Below, piece by piece: positions 1 to 8,029 of a stretch of DNA of 27,906 nucleotides. Positions within the stretch are counted from its first letter, which is position 1. Every line of letters begins with the position of its first letter. The notes under the pieces were generated by a model. That model was not told the origin of the DNA, did no database searches, and was given only the letters and a program-made list of their open reading frames with translations. Source of the DNA: an uncultured Flavobacteriales bacterium. Its GTDB lineage: Bacteria; Bacteroidota; Bacteroidia; Flavobacteriales_E; Vicingaceae. The position numbers and the translations under genes are program-made. The DNA lies in assembly GCA_937901255.1 (NCBI GenBank), contig CALCHN010000012.1, forward strand, positions 1 to 27,906, in the 5' to 3' direction.

Positions 1-316
1 TAACGAAGTTGGTTAACATACCACCTGGCCATCTTTCTGTGATGTATGGCATGTTAGTAGGTTTAATTTTTTCAGTAACAATATCTTTTGCTTGTTTTTT
101 AGTAGCAACAAACATGATTTTTTTACCTGATTTGGCAATTTGTTCTAAAGCAGCACAAGCTTGGTCTAATTTTGCTGCTGTTTTGTGAAGATCAATAATG
201 TGGATTCCGTTCTTCTCCATGAAGATGTAAGGAGCCATTTTAGGATTCCACTTTCTTTTTAGGTGACCAAAGTGTACACCTGCATCTAGTAATTCTTTAA
301 AATCTACTTTTGACAT
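1..316 (-). CDS. rpsB: 30S ribosomal protein S2, N-terminal part (runs off window)
   Basis: The reverse complement reads from an ATG at 316-314 as MSKVDFKELLDAGVHFGHLK and continues through RKWNPKMAPYIF and ATKKQAKD to the window edge, about 105 residues. GVHFGH followed by KWNPKM is the hallmark N-terminus of ribosomal protein S2, which joins the 30S subunit late and is bound near S1. The frame is open to base 1, so the C-terminal half lies outside the window. It follows rplM and rpsI on the same strand after a 137-nt gap, the usual Bacteroidota order (tsf normally comes next). That gap is long for an operon and can form small hairpins, so S2 may have its own control. Confidence 0.96.
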   Translation of the reverse strand, partial: MSKVDFKELLDAGVHFGHLKRKWNPKMAPYIFMEKNGIHIIDLHKTAAKLDQACAALEQIAKSGKKIMFVATKKQAKDIVTEKIKPTNMPYITERWPGGMLTNFV

Positions 317-453
317 TTTTTTAATTGTTTACATTCTTTAATACTTCAACTCTTGAGTAGCTCGACAATTATTTTCGAAGTCTCAATAGTTTAGATACTA
401 AACAATAATTGATTACTTGTTCGGGAAAACCGAACTTATTTATTAGTTTAATT
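317..453 (-). promoter_or_regulatory. structured spacer upstream of rpsB, possible r-protein leader
   Basis: This rpsI-rpsB gap holds a 6-bp stem with a 5-nt loop (GTTCGG 419-424 / CCGAAC 430-435) and a 6-bp stem with a 3-nt loop (GTTTAG 389-394 / CTAAAC 398-403). The self-complementary ACTCTTGAGT also lies close to the S2 start. None is followed on the minus strand by a clear U-tract, so they do not look like simple terminators. Ribosomal protein genes often carry autoregulatory leaders, and this could be one for S2. That is inference from stem-forming potential only. Confidence 0.3.
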
Positions 454-840
454 CTAACGTTTACTGAACTGGAATTGCTTACGAGCTTTAGGTTGTCCTG
501 GTTTTTTACGTTCAACCATTCTAGGATCTCTAGTAAGTAAACTTTCCTTTTTTAATAAAGGTTTGTTTTCTTCACTAACTTTTACTAATGCTCTTGCAAT
601 TGCATGTCTAACAGCTTCTGCCTGACCAGTGATACCACCGCCAAAAACATTTACTTTTACATCGTAATTGTCTTTTAAGTCAGTTGCTACAAATGCTTGT
701 TGTACTTTTCCTTGTAAAACTGTTGTAGGGAAAAACTCTTTATAGTCTTTTTTATTTACAATAATGTTTCCCTTTCCTTTTGAAAGGTAAACTCTAGCTA
801 CTGCAGTTTTTCTTCTTCCTGTTGCGTTAATTACTTCCAT
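454..840 (-). CDS. rpsI: 30S ribosomal protein S9
   Basis: The 128-residue protein has the normal S9 length. It starts MEVINATGRRKTAVARVYL, the family's GRRKTAVAR signature, and contains GGGITGQAEAVRHAIARAL. It ends in the basic tail KKPGQPKARKQFQFSKR, whose final SKR reaches the P-site tRNA in known ribosome structures. S9 is a 30S head protein. The start ATG lies 5 nt after the rplM stop, so the two are almost certainly co-transcribed and translationally coupled. Confidence 0.98.
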   Translation of the reverse strand: MEVINATGRRKTAVARVYLSKGKGNIIVNKKDYKEFFPTTVLQGKVQQAFVATDLKDNYDVKVNVFGGGITGQAEAVRHAIARALVKVSEENKPLLKKESLLTRDPRMVERKKPGQPKARKQFQFSKR

Positions 841-845
841 GGATT

Positions 846-1301
846 TTATTTAAGTTCTGATAATTTTAATTCTTTAGGTTTTTGAGCTTCTTGGTTATGT
901 TCAGCACCTTCATAAACATAAAGGTTTTTGAAAATTGCTCTACCTAATTTATTTTTAGGTAACATTCCTTTTACTGCAGCCTCAACCATAAATATTGGCT
1001 TTTTAGCCATCATTTCTTTTGCTGTACTTCTTTTTTGTCCACCAGGATATCCAGAAAAAGTAATATACTCTTTATCATCCCATTTACTACCTGTCAATCT
1101 TATTTTTTCTGCATTGATAACAATTACATTATCACCGCAATCAACATGAGGAGTAAAATTTGGCTTATGTTTTCCTCTTATTAAATTAGCAACTTTAGAT
1201 GCTAATCTCCCTAGCGTTTCATTTTGAGCATCAACTAATACCCAGTTTTTGTTAACTGTAGCACTGTTTGCTGAAACTGTTTTGTAACTTAATGTTTCCA
1301 C
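846..1301 (-). CDS. rplM: 50S ribosomal protein L13 (GTG start)
   Basis: This 151-residue protein is L13, an early-assembly 50S protein. It shows VLVDAQNETLGRLASKVANLIRGK, HVDCGDNVIVINAEKI and SGYPGGQKR, followed by MLPKNKLGRAIFKNLYVYEGAEH. The Bacteroidota form normally begins MDTLSYKT or METLSYKT. Here the matching codon at 1301-1299 is GTG, and there is no in-frame ATG upstream, so a GTG start is the best call. It is the first gene of the rplM-rpsI-rpsB cluster and has a strong promoter match about 150 nt upstream. Confidence 0.97.
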   Translation of the reverse strand: METLSYKTVSANSATVNKNWVLVDAQNETLGRLASKVANLIRGKHKPNFTPHVDCGDNVIVINAEKIRLTGSKWDDKEYITFSGYPGGQKRSTAKEMMAKKPIFMVEAAVKGMLPKNKLGRAIFKNLYVYEGAEHNQEAQKPKELKLSELK

Positions 1302-1445
1302 GTATCTTTATTTTGATTATTAGAATAATACAATATGTCCCCTAAAATGGGGCTGCGAATTTACGACAATTTTTTAAACCTGACCAAAAATTTAAAAAAT
1401 ATTTTCAATAACTTTTGGTCTATTAATGTTCATTTCGTTTTACAA
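1302..1445 (-). promoter_or_regulatory. long rplM 5' leader with two hairpins
   Basis: If transcription starts just after the TAnnTTTG box at 1451-1458, the rplM mRNA has a leader of about 140 nt. It can form an 8-bp stem (1382-1389 GACCAAAA with 1413-1420 TTTTGGTC) and a compact CCCC/GGGG hairpin with a 6-nt loop (1339-1352), the only GC-rich stretch of the leader. A leader motif for L13 in Bacteroidia has been proposed by comparative genomics, and L13 is a plausible autoregulator. I cannot align this sequence to that model here, so the regulatory role is inferred. Confidence 0.4.
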
Positions 1446-1450
1446 GACTG

Positions 1451-1479
1451 CAAAGTTAGGGTTTGTTTCATAAAAACAA
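1451..1479 (-). promoter_or_regulatory. rplM operon promoter (Bacteroidota type)
   Basis: On the minus strand a TTG (complement of 1477-1479) is followed after 18 nt by TAACTTTG (complement of 1451-1458). This is an exact match to the Bacteroidota primary-sigma consensus TTG ... TAnnTTTG. It lies upstream of rplM and downstream of the small lipoprotein gene, so it should drive the ribosomal-protein cluster. Confidence 0.65.
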
Positions 1480-1585
1480 CTTATTTTCTTTTACGTTTTC
1501 TTATTATTTAAAATTGGTGGTTTCTGCATCCCTCAACAAGTTCTCTCATACAAAAACAGTAGAGAATATACCACTAAAACAATTA

Positions 1586-1741
1586 TTACTTCACAAACTT
1601 ACCGCTTGAATCCATTTGAGGTTTGTCTTGTGTTGCTTGTTGGTTAGTTGTATTGGTTTTTTCAGTAGATGTTGTGCTTTTAGTTGAGCTACAGCTTGAA
1701 TAAAACAGTAAAGTAAAAAATAAAACGATTAGTAATTTCAT
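1586..1741 (-). CDS. 51-residue lipoprotein, function unknown
   Basis: A short frame runs from ATG at 1741-1739 to TAA at 1588-1586. It reads MKLLIVLFFTLLFYSSCSST and then a Thr/Lys/Asn/Gln-rich tail ending DSSGKFVK. The N-terminus is a classic lipoprotein signal: Lys2, a hydrophobic run of about 12 residues, and a lipobox-like YSSC giving Cys17. The mature chain would be only about 35 residues, hydrophilic and low in complexity. It begins 18 nt after the dihydroorotase stop on the same strand, so it is probably in that transcript. I know no function for it. It might be an envelope tether or simply a rapidly evolving small lipoprotein. Confidence 0.72.
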   Translation of the reverse strand: MKLLIVLFFTLLFYSSCSSTKSTTSTEKTNTTNQQATQDKPQMDSSGKFVK

Positions 1742-1759
1742 AAAATAGTTGTTTAAAAT

Positions 1760-3106
1760 TTAACGATTAAAAGTTAGCCTTTTCCCTCTAATGGTATCAT
1801 CAATTTCTCCAAAATTATAGACTAAATTACCATTTACAAAAGTTTGTAATACCTTAGATTTAAAAGTTGTTCCTTCAAAAGGAGACCAACCACATTTGTA
1901 AAACAAGTTTTCTTTAGCTACTGTCCAAGGATTGTCTAAATCAACCACTACTAAATCAGCAAAAAAACCTTTTTTTATGTAGCCTCTTTTTTCAATTTGA
2001 AAGCAATCGGCAACAGCATGACTCATTTTTTCAGCAATTTTTTCTAGGCTAATTTTACCATTATGGTAATGCTCGAGCATAGATACTAACGCATGCTGTA
2101 CTAGTGGTCCGCCCGAAGGAGCTTTAAAATAATTGTTCGATTTTTCTTCTAAGGTATGTGGAGCATGGTCGGTGGCAATTACATCAATTTTATTATCCAA
2201 CACACCTTGTAAAATAGCATCTCTATCGTGAGCCGTTTTTACTGCTGGGTTCCACTTAATCAACGTGCCTTTTTCCTCATAGTCTTCATCACAAAACCAA
2301 AGATGATGCACACAAGCTTCGGCAGTAATACGTTTATCTTTTAGTGGTAAAGTATTATCAAAAAGTGCTAATTCTTTAGCTGTAGAAATGTGTAAAATGT
2401 GTAATCTGGTATTGTGTTTTTTTGCTAACTCCACTGCAAAAGAAGAAGATTTGTAACAAGCTTCTTCACTTCTAATTTCAGGGTGATAAGCAATAGGCAC
2501 ATCCTCTCCATATTTAGCTTTGTATTTTTCGGTATTGGCAATAATGGTGTCCTCATCTTCGCAATGTGTAGCAATAAGCATTTTACAGTTGGCAAAAATA
2601 TTTTCTAATACATCTTTTTTATCTACCAACATATTGCCTGTTGAGGAGCCCATAAAAATTTTTACGCCACAAACATTGTTGGGATTAGTTTTTAGCACTT
2701 CCTCCAAATTATCGTTTGAAGCTCCCATAAAAAAAGAATAGTTAGCAGCAGAATTTTTTGCAGCAATAGCATATTTTTCTTCCAATAACTCTTGAGTAAG
2801 TGTATTTGGAACAGTATTCGGCATTTCCATAAAAGCGGTAATACCACCAGCTACAGCAGCTCTCGATTCTGAATAAATATCTGCTTTATGCGTTAGACCA
2901 GGTTCTCTAAAATGTACTTGGTCATCAATTACTCCCGGAAAAACATGTTTATTTTTTAAATCAATAATTTCAGCAGTATTGGCTAATAAACTGATATCAT
3001 CTTGTTCATTAAAAATGTTACTGATAATTTCATTTTCAATAAGTATGTGTCCTTTAGTGATATTGCCTTCGTTAACAATTTGGGCGTTTTTTAGTAAGAT
3101 AGCCAT
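1760..3106 (-). CDS. pyrC: dihydroorotase, Bacteroidota type I-like
   Basis: This 448-residue amidohydrolase should catalyse the reversible cyclisation of carbamoyl-aspartate to dihydroorotate in pyrimidine synthesis. Visible motifs are GVIDDQVHFREPG near residue 60 (metal site), GVKIFMGSSTG with the likely carboxylated Lys149, ATHCEDE with His181, HILHIST with His236/His239, and ATDHAPH with catalytic Asp313. The usual HxH of the first metal motif is QxH here (Gln63, His65), which I associate with Bacteroidota members. The start is placed at ATG 3106-3104. A longer frame from 3133 would begin inside a TAnnTTTG box. A small lipoprotein gene follows 18 nt downstream. A hydantoinase or allantoinase role is possible but less likely given the FREPG and GVKIFMGSSTG motifs. 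Confidence 0.9.
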   Translation of the reverse strand: MAILLKNAQIVNEGNITKGHILIENEIISNIFNEQDDISLLANTAEIIDLKNKHVFPGVIDDQVHFREPGLTHKADIYSESRAAVAGGITAFMEMPNTVPNTLTQELLEEKYAIAAKNSAANYSFFMGASNDNLEEVLKTNPNNVCGVKIFMGSSTGNMLVDKKDVLENIFANCKMLIATHCEDEDTIIANTEKYKAKYGEDVPIAYHPEIRSEEACYKSSSFAVELAKKHNTRLHILHISTAKELALFDNTLPLKDKRITAEACVHHLWFCDEDYEEKGTLIKWNPAVKTAHDRDAILQGVLDNKIDVIATDHAPHTLEEKSNNYFKAPSGGPLVQHALVSMLEHYHNGKISLEKIAEKMSHAVADCFQIEKRGYIKKGFFADLVVVDLDNPWTVAKENLFYKCGWSPFEGTTFKSKVLQTFVNGNLVYNFGEIDDTIRGKRLTFNR

Positions 3107-3130
3107 GAAGTTAATTTTGTATTTGTATTT

Positions 3131-3138
3131 CAAAATTA
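3131..3138 (-). promoter_or_regulatory. -7 box for the dihydroorotase gene
   Basis: The minus strand reads TAATTTTG, an exact TAnnTTTG match, ending 24 nt before the ATG at 3106. No convincing TTG sits at the -33 position. Its location argues that the translation start is 3106 and not the in-frame ATG at 3133, which overlaps this box. Confidence 0.45.
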
Positions 3139-3236
3139 CTTTTTAAAAATGCGAAAAACTTAATTTTTAACGTATTTTAAAAACAATAAAATATAAAGAA
3201 ACTAAAAATGCTTAATTTTATATCTCAATTTTCGAA

Positions 3237-5819
3237 ATGAATAAACTGTTACTTATATTTCTATTGGTAATTTCTTCTACCGTTTACGCTACGCACAATC
3301 GTGCTGGAGAAATTACTTATACCCATGTTTCAGGCTTAACGTATGAGATAACGGTAACAACTTACACCAGAGACCAAAGTCCTGCCGATAGACCAGAACT
3401 ACCTATTTCTTGGGGCGATAACTCTCCTATAGATTCTATTGACAGAATTAGCAAAGTTTTTTTAGGAAACGACATCAATAAAAATATTTATGTTGGCACG
3501 CATACTTACCCTGGACCTAGCCCAATTCCTTATACTATTAGTATTGAAGATCCAAATAGAAATGAAAACATTATTAATATTCCCAACTCGGTAAACATTG
3601 TTTTTTATTTAGAAACAAAGCTATACATCAATCCTTTTCAGGGAATAAATAATTCACCCGTGTTGCTTAATCCTCCAATTGATAATGCTTGTGTGAACCA
3701 AATTTATATACACAATCCCGGAGCAGTTGACCCCGATGGAGATAGTTTATATTATTCTATTGACAGAAGCCGAGCTCAAGGCGGGGCTTTAATTCCGGGT
3801 TATACCTTACCTAATGCTTCTAATTTTTTGACCATAAATAGTGCTAACGGAGATTTAATTTGGAACACTCCAACAATGGCTGGTGAATTTAATATTGCTA
3901 TATTAATTGAAGAATTTAGAAACGGACAGCGAATTGGAGCAATTTTAAGAGACATGCAAATTACGGTTTATCCAAACTGTCCTCCACCTCCTAATATTAC
4001 TACAGTAACAGATACTTGTATTATTGCTGGAAATTTTTTAGGATTTAACGTATTTGCAACTGGTAGTTCTGCTGTTACACTTACCTCAACAGGAATTCCT
4101 TACGGCTTGCCTAATGCAGCCAATTTTCAACAGGTTACAGCTCCTTCAACATCTACTACAGGTGCTTTTACTTGGTCAACCAATTGCTCTAACGTGAGAA
4201 AAACACCTTATTATGTGAGTTTTAAAGCAACCGATTCCCATACGGCTAATTTAGTAGATTATCAAACCACTACCATAAGGGTTATTGGTCCGAAAATTCA
4301 AAATTTAACCACCACTGTTCAGCCCAACTCTATTAAATTAGATTGGAGTCCGACTTGCACCAATGCTATTGGCTACCATGTTTACAGAAGAAGAGGAAAT
4401 TCCACTTGGAACCCAAGCACTTGCGAAACAGGAATACCTCCAATTGCCGGCTATCAATATATCGGGCAAACTAATAATGTAAACGACACTACTTATACAG
4501 ACAACAACCAAGGACAAGGTTTAATACCCGGTGAAGATTATTGCTACAGAGTTTATGCTATTTACCCTGATGGAGCAAAAAGTATAGCCTCAGATGAAGC
4601 TTGTGGTCAGTTAGAAAAAAACGTTCCTATCATCACTCATGTAACGGTAAACTCAACAGATGTTAGTACTGGAGATATTTATGTAGAATGGTCGAAACCA
4701 ACAGATCATGACACAACTATTTATCCCGGACCTTACCGATATTTAATTTATAGAGGTGTTCAAAATACAAGCAATATGGTACTAATAGACTCTACAGCAA
4801 GTATTAATGACACTAGCTATACCGATATTAACCTCAACACCAAAGACTTACAATATTATTACCGTGTTGACATTTATAATTTAACCAACGGAACAAGAGA
4901 GTTGATGGGAAAATCTACTGTAGCTTCTTCTATCTATCTTACGTTAATACCTTCAGACAATCAATTAACTTTAGTTTGGAATGAAAATGTGCCTTGGACA
5001 AATACACAACATGTAATTTATAGATTTAATACTATTTCCTTACTTTATGACTCGTTGGACATAACTTCTAACAATACTTATATAGATACTGGATTAACAA
5101 ACCTTACAACCTATTGTTACAAAGTAAAAAGTATTGGCGGATATTCCTCTCCTGGTATCATATCTCCTATCATTAATTATTCACAAGAAATTTGCGGACA
5201 ACCAATAGACAATGTTAAACCTTGTCCGCCTGTATTAACTATTAATGCCGATTGTGATTTACAACAAAACGAACTGAATTGGCAAAACTTTTTTAGCACC
5301 TGTGCTGATGATGTGTTGAGTTTTAATATTTACAAAAAAGACTCGATAGATGGCGATTATGCATTAGTTACCACTATTAATGACAATAATATCTCCAATT
5401 ATTTACACAGTAATTTATTTTCTATTGCTGGATGTTATGTAATTACAGGTGTAGATTCTGTGGGCAATGAAAGTGCTTTTAGCGATTCCGTTTGTGTAGA
5501 TAATTGTCCGAATTATGACTTGCCTAATGTTTTTACTCCTGGTGGTGATGGACTAAATGACTTTTTTCAAGCTTTTCCTTTTAAGTATGTTCGCTCTATC
5601 GATTTAGAAGTTTTTAATCGTTGGGGACAAGTTATTTACAAAACTACCGAACCCAATTTTAAATGGGATGGTACCCACAAAGACAATGGAACGGATGTTC
5701 CTGATGGAACCTATTATTATTTATGCAAAGTAAATGAACTCACCCTTGAAGGAACAAAACCTAGAATAATTAAAGGTTTTGTAACTTTGCTCAGAAATAA
5801 AGGCGTATCAAAACCATAG
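3237..5819 (+). CDS. secreted T9SS type B cargo protein with fibronectin-like domains
   Basis: The 860-residue protein begins with a signal peptide (about residues 1-18, ending TVYA) and the N-terminal motif THNRAGEITY, which recurs in Bacteroidota surface proteins. Next come Ig/cadherin-like segments (for example AVDPDGDSLYYSID and TINSANGDLIWNTP). From about 350 to 750 there are several fibronectin type III-like domains with recurring W..., Y.VYR and YCYRV patterns. The last 99 residues (LPNVFTPGGDGLNDFF, then VFNRWGQVIY and WDG, then PDGTYYYLCKV) are the type B T9SS / gliding-motility C-terminal sorting domain. It should therefore be exported by Sec, crossed over the outer membrane by T9SS and kept at the surface or released. 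The ligand is not predictable. riboflavin synthase follows one base after the stop. Confidence 0.88.
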   Translation: MNKLLLIFLLVISSTVYATHNRAGEITYTHVSGLTYEITVTTYTRDQSPADRPELPISWGDNSPIDSIDRISKVFLGNDINKNIYVGTHTYPGPSPIPYTISIEDPNRNENIINIPNSVNIVFYLETKLYINPFQGINNSPVLLNPPIDNACVNQIYIHNPGAVDPDGDSLYYSIDRSRAQGGALIPGYTLPNASNFLTINSANGDLIWNTPTMAGEFNIAILIEEFRNGQRIGAILRDMQITVYPNCPPPPNITTVTDTCIIAGNFLGFNVFATGSSAVTLTSTGIPYGLPNAANFQQVTAPSTSTTGAFTWSTNCSNVRKTPYYVSFKATDSHTANLVDYQTTTIRVIGPKIQNLTTTVQPNSIKLDWSPTCTNAIGYHVYRRRGNSTWNPSTCETGIPPIAGYQYIGQTNNVNDTTYTDNNQGQGLIPGEDYCYRVYAIYPDGAKSIASDEACGQLEKNVPIITHVTVNSTDVSTGDIYVEWSKPTDHDTTIYPGPYRYLIYRGVQNTSNMVLIDSTASINDTSYTDINLNTKDLQYYYRVDIYNLTNGTRELMGKSTVASSIYLTLIPSDNQLTLVWNENVPWTNTQHVIYRFNTISLLYDSLDITSNNTYIDTGLTNLTTYCYKVKSIGGYSSPGIISPIINYSQEICGQPIDNVKPCPPVLTINADCDLQQNELNWQNFFSTCADDVLSFNIYKKDSIDGDYALVTTINDNNISNYLHSNLFSIAGCYVITGVDSVGNESAFSDSVCVDNCPNYDLPNVFTPGGDGLNDFFQAFPFKYVRSIDLEVFNRWGQVIYKTTEPNFKWDGTHKDNGTDVPDGTYYYLCKVNELTLEGTKPRIIKGFVTLLRNKGVSKP

Positions 5820-5820
5820 T

Positions 5821-6408
5821 ATGTTTACAGGAATTATAGAAGATTTAGGGCAAATTGTTAGTGTTGAAAAAGAAGGAAACAACATCCATTTTTCGGTTAA
5901 AAGTGCATTAACAAAAGAACTTAAAATTGACCAAAGTGTTGCTCATAATGGTGTTTGCTTAACCGTTATCAATATTAATGATGATGTTTACACCGTTACC
6001 GCCATTAAAGAAACTTTAGCCAAAACCAATTTAGGAGATTTAACCATTGGTAGCTTAGTTAATTTAGAAAGAGCAATGGCAGCAAGCAGCAGGTTTGACG
6101 GACACATTGTTCAGGGGCATGTAGATCAAACAGGTATTTGTAAATCTATTAAAGAGGAAAATGGCAGTTGGATGTTTACCATTACACACGAAGCAAAAGA
6201 CCACATTACTGTAGAAAAAGGTTCTATTACCATAAATGGGGTAAGTTTAACAGTTGTAGATTCACAACGTACACAATTTTCAGTTTGCATTATTCCTTAT
6301 ACTTTTGAGCATACCACTTTTAAGAATTTACAGTCTGGTAATACCGTAAACCTTGAGTTTGATATTATTGGCAAGTATGTAGAAAGATTATTGGCTTACA
6401 GAAAGTAA
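5821..6408 (+). CDS. ribE: riboflavin synthase, alpha subunit
   Basis: This 195-residue protein starts MFTGIIEDLG and has two homologous lumazine-binding halves. The first carries AHNGVCLTV and the second GSITINGVSLTVV, with GHIVQGHVDQTG at their junction. It catalyses dismutation of two 6,7-dimethyl-8-ribityllumazine molecules to riboflavin and a pyrimidinedione in the cytoplasm, normally as a trimer. Length and both halves are intact. The ATG begins one base after the TAG of the upstream T9SS protein, with no room for a promoter between them, so expression depends on the upstream transcript or on a promoter inside that gene's 3' end. The next gene downstream is convergent. Confidence 0.96.
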   Translation: MFTGIIEDLGQIVSVEKEGNNIHFSVKSALTKELKIDQSVAHNGVCLTVININDDVYTVTAIKETLAKTNLGDLTIGSLVNLERAMAASSRFDGHIVQGHVDQTGICKSIKEENGSWMFTITHEAKDHITVEKGSITINGVSLTVVDSQRTQFSVCIIPYTFEHTTFKNLQSGNTVNLEFDIIGKYVERLLAYRK

Positions 6409-6439
6409 GTTGAACAGTTGATTGAAAAATTAGTTTTAA

Positions 6440-8029
6440 CTACAGCCTAATGTTCCAAAGAATTTCATTGTCCCAATTCGGGCGAATTTTTATGGCTTTT
6501 TGGTAATGAATGACTGTTTCGGGCTGTTGTTTTTGTAGGTAATTTCCAGTATCCCATTTTTTATTATTGTTTTCATCTACAATTATATGTAGAGCGTAAT
6601 CGCCTGGAATTAAATAAGGGTAGCTTAAGGTTTGATTACCCGTAAAAAACTGTTCGTTTATTACTTTATTGTTTCGTAACAACTGTAAAATGTAAGGAGT
6701 TTCAAAATTCACATCCATTTTCAATATAATATTACCGTAATCCGATTCTTTTTTGGTTTTAAAACTAGTGATAATGCTATCATTTTTTAATCCTAAAATA
6801 TCCTGAAAAGTTGCAGGAAGGACTTCCAAGACATAGTCTGTATTTTCTTTAAAAGAATAGTTTATTTCGTAGTTTCGGGTATTGCTATGCTGAGTTATTT
6901 CAAATTTAACAGGAACTGAATCTTCTAAGAGTGTAATATTATCTTGACTAAAAATGTTTATCGGACGAGGAGTAGATAGGAGGATATTTTTCTTCAAATC
7001 GAAAATAGGTGTTACATTAGAATTTAGAGTTATGGTAGTGTCTTTAAATTTAGTGTTATCAATAAAAGTTACAGCAGAAGTATCTAATATTTTTTTGCCT
7101 TCACTAACATAATACTCCACTTCTTTAAAATTTCCTACGCCTAACAACCAATGAATAATGGTGTCGTTAGTAGGGTTTCGTTCTTCTACATACCAGCGTA
7201 TTTTTTCTTTAATGTTGTTGGTAATAACAATGTTCTCAGAAGGCTGGTTGAGGTAAAACACCACTTTACCATATTCCTTATGCTCTACTTTTTTCAGGTA
7301 TTGGTTGTCTTGTTGTTCTTCAAAAAGAAACAATTGTTTTGCTGATAAATTACTATCTAAACTAATGGGATTCTCAAAAAAAGCAATTTGCTCGTTAGGC
7401 AAATCATAAACATAATTGCTATTGATATCTTCTAAAGCAAATACCTTGTAAGTTCCTTGGGCAATATTCGTAATAGAAAAATTGCCTTCTTTATCGGTAA
7501 TCGCAACATATTTAGGCTTTTTTAAATAAGGAATAGAATCTTCTAGCGATTCATACAGCATTACATGTACTTTTTCTTTTGGTTTTAGATCTTGAGCAAA
7601 AAGCACATTCCCGGAAAATGACAATGAATCTAAATAGTCGCCTGTAGAAAAAACATATTTGTAATTCGGTATGGGATTGTTTTCGGTAATATCAATAATA
7701 GCATTCCCAAAATTGATGCTATAAGTAGTGTTGGGAGCGAGTTCTTCTTTTAATTTAATAACCAGGCTTTTACCCTTAATGCTTATTTCAGGATTCTCTT
7801 CCATTACCGGAGAAACTATTAACTGTTGTTGTAGGTTTTGAAGTCTAATAAATTCATCAAACTCAATAATAATAGTATTTGCAGTAAAGTTTATACTTTT
7901 ATTTTCGGGTGTGCTTTTAACTTCTTGTGGAGGTGTTTCATCTTTATCTCCGCCTGTAAGCGGCACTACCTGAGCACAACCATAAATTAATAAGGCAACA
8001 ATGAGGTATATGAATCCTTTTAATTTCAT
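6440..8029 (-). CDS. lipoprotein with N-terminal Ig-like (Big_5) domain
   Basis: The 529-residue protein has a lipoprotein signal peptide (MKLKGFIYLIVALLIYGC, lipidated Cys18). It then shows the conserved Bacteroidota start VVPLTGGDKDETPPQ and a Big_5-type Ig-like domain to about residue 130 (STPENKSINF, IIIEFDEFIRL, LAPNTTYSINFGNAIIDITENN). A carboxypeptidase-regulatory-like segment (ITDKEGNFSITNIAQGTYKVFALEDINSNYVYD) follows. The C-terminal part repeats the DENNNKKWDTGNY theme and ends in a segment typical of this family. It is an envelope lipoprotein of conserved but undefined role. Its ATG overlaps the stop of the upstream methionine-sulfoxide reductase gene by 4 nt, so the two are coupled. 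Confidence 0.85.
   Translation of the reverse strand: MKLKGFIYLIVALLIYGCAQVVPLTGGDKDETPPQEVKSTPENKSINFTANTIIIEFDEFIRLQNLQQQLIVSPVMEENPEISIKGKSLVIKLKEELAPNTTYSINFGNAIIDITENNPIPNYKYVFSTGDYLDSLSFSGNVLFAQDLKPKEKVHVMLYESLEDSIPYLKKPKYVAITDKEGNFSITNIAQGTYKVFALEDINSNYVYDLPNEQIAFFENPISLDSNLSAKQLFLFEEQQDNQYLKKVEHKEYGKVVFYLNQPSENIVITNNIKEKIRWYVEERNPTNDTIIHWLLGVGNFKEVEYYVSEGKKILDTSAVTFIDNTKFKDTTITLNSNVTPIFDLKKNILLSTPRPINIFSQDNITLLEDSVPVKFEITQHSNTRNYEINYSFKENTDYVLEVLPATFQDILGLKNDSIITSFKTKKESDYGNIILKMDVNFETPYILQLLRNNKVINEQFFTGNQTLSYPYLIPGDYALHIIVDENNNKKWDTGNYLQKQQPETVIHYQKAIKIRPNWDNEILWNIRL

Noticed and set aside
3107..3133. Upstream ATG adding nine residues to dihydroorotase
   Set aside because: It overlaps the TAATTTTG promoter box, and the family normally begins at the MAILLKN-type start.
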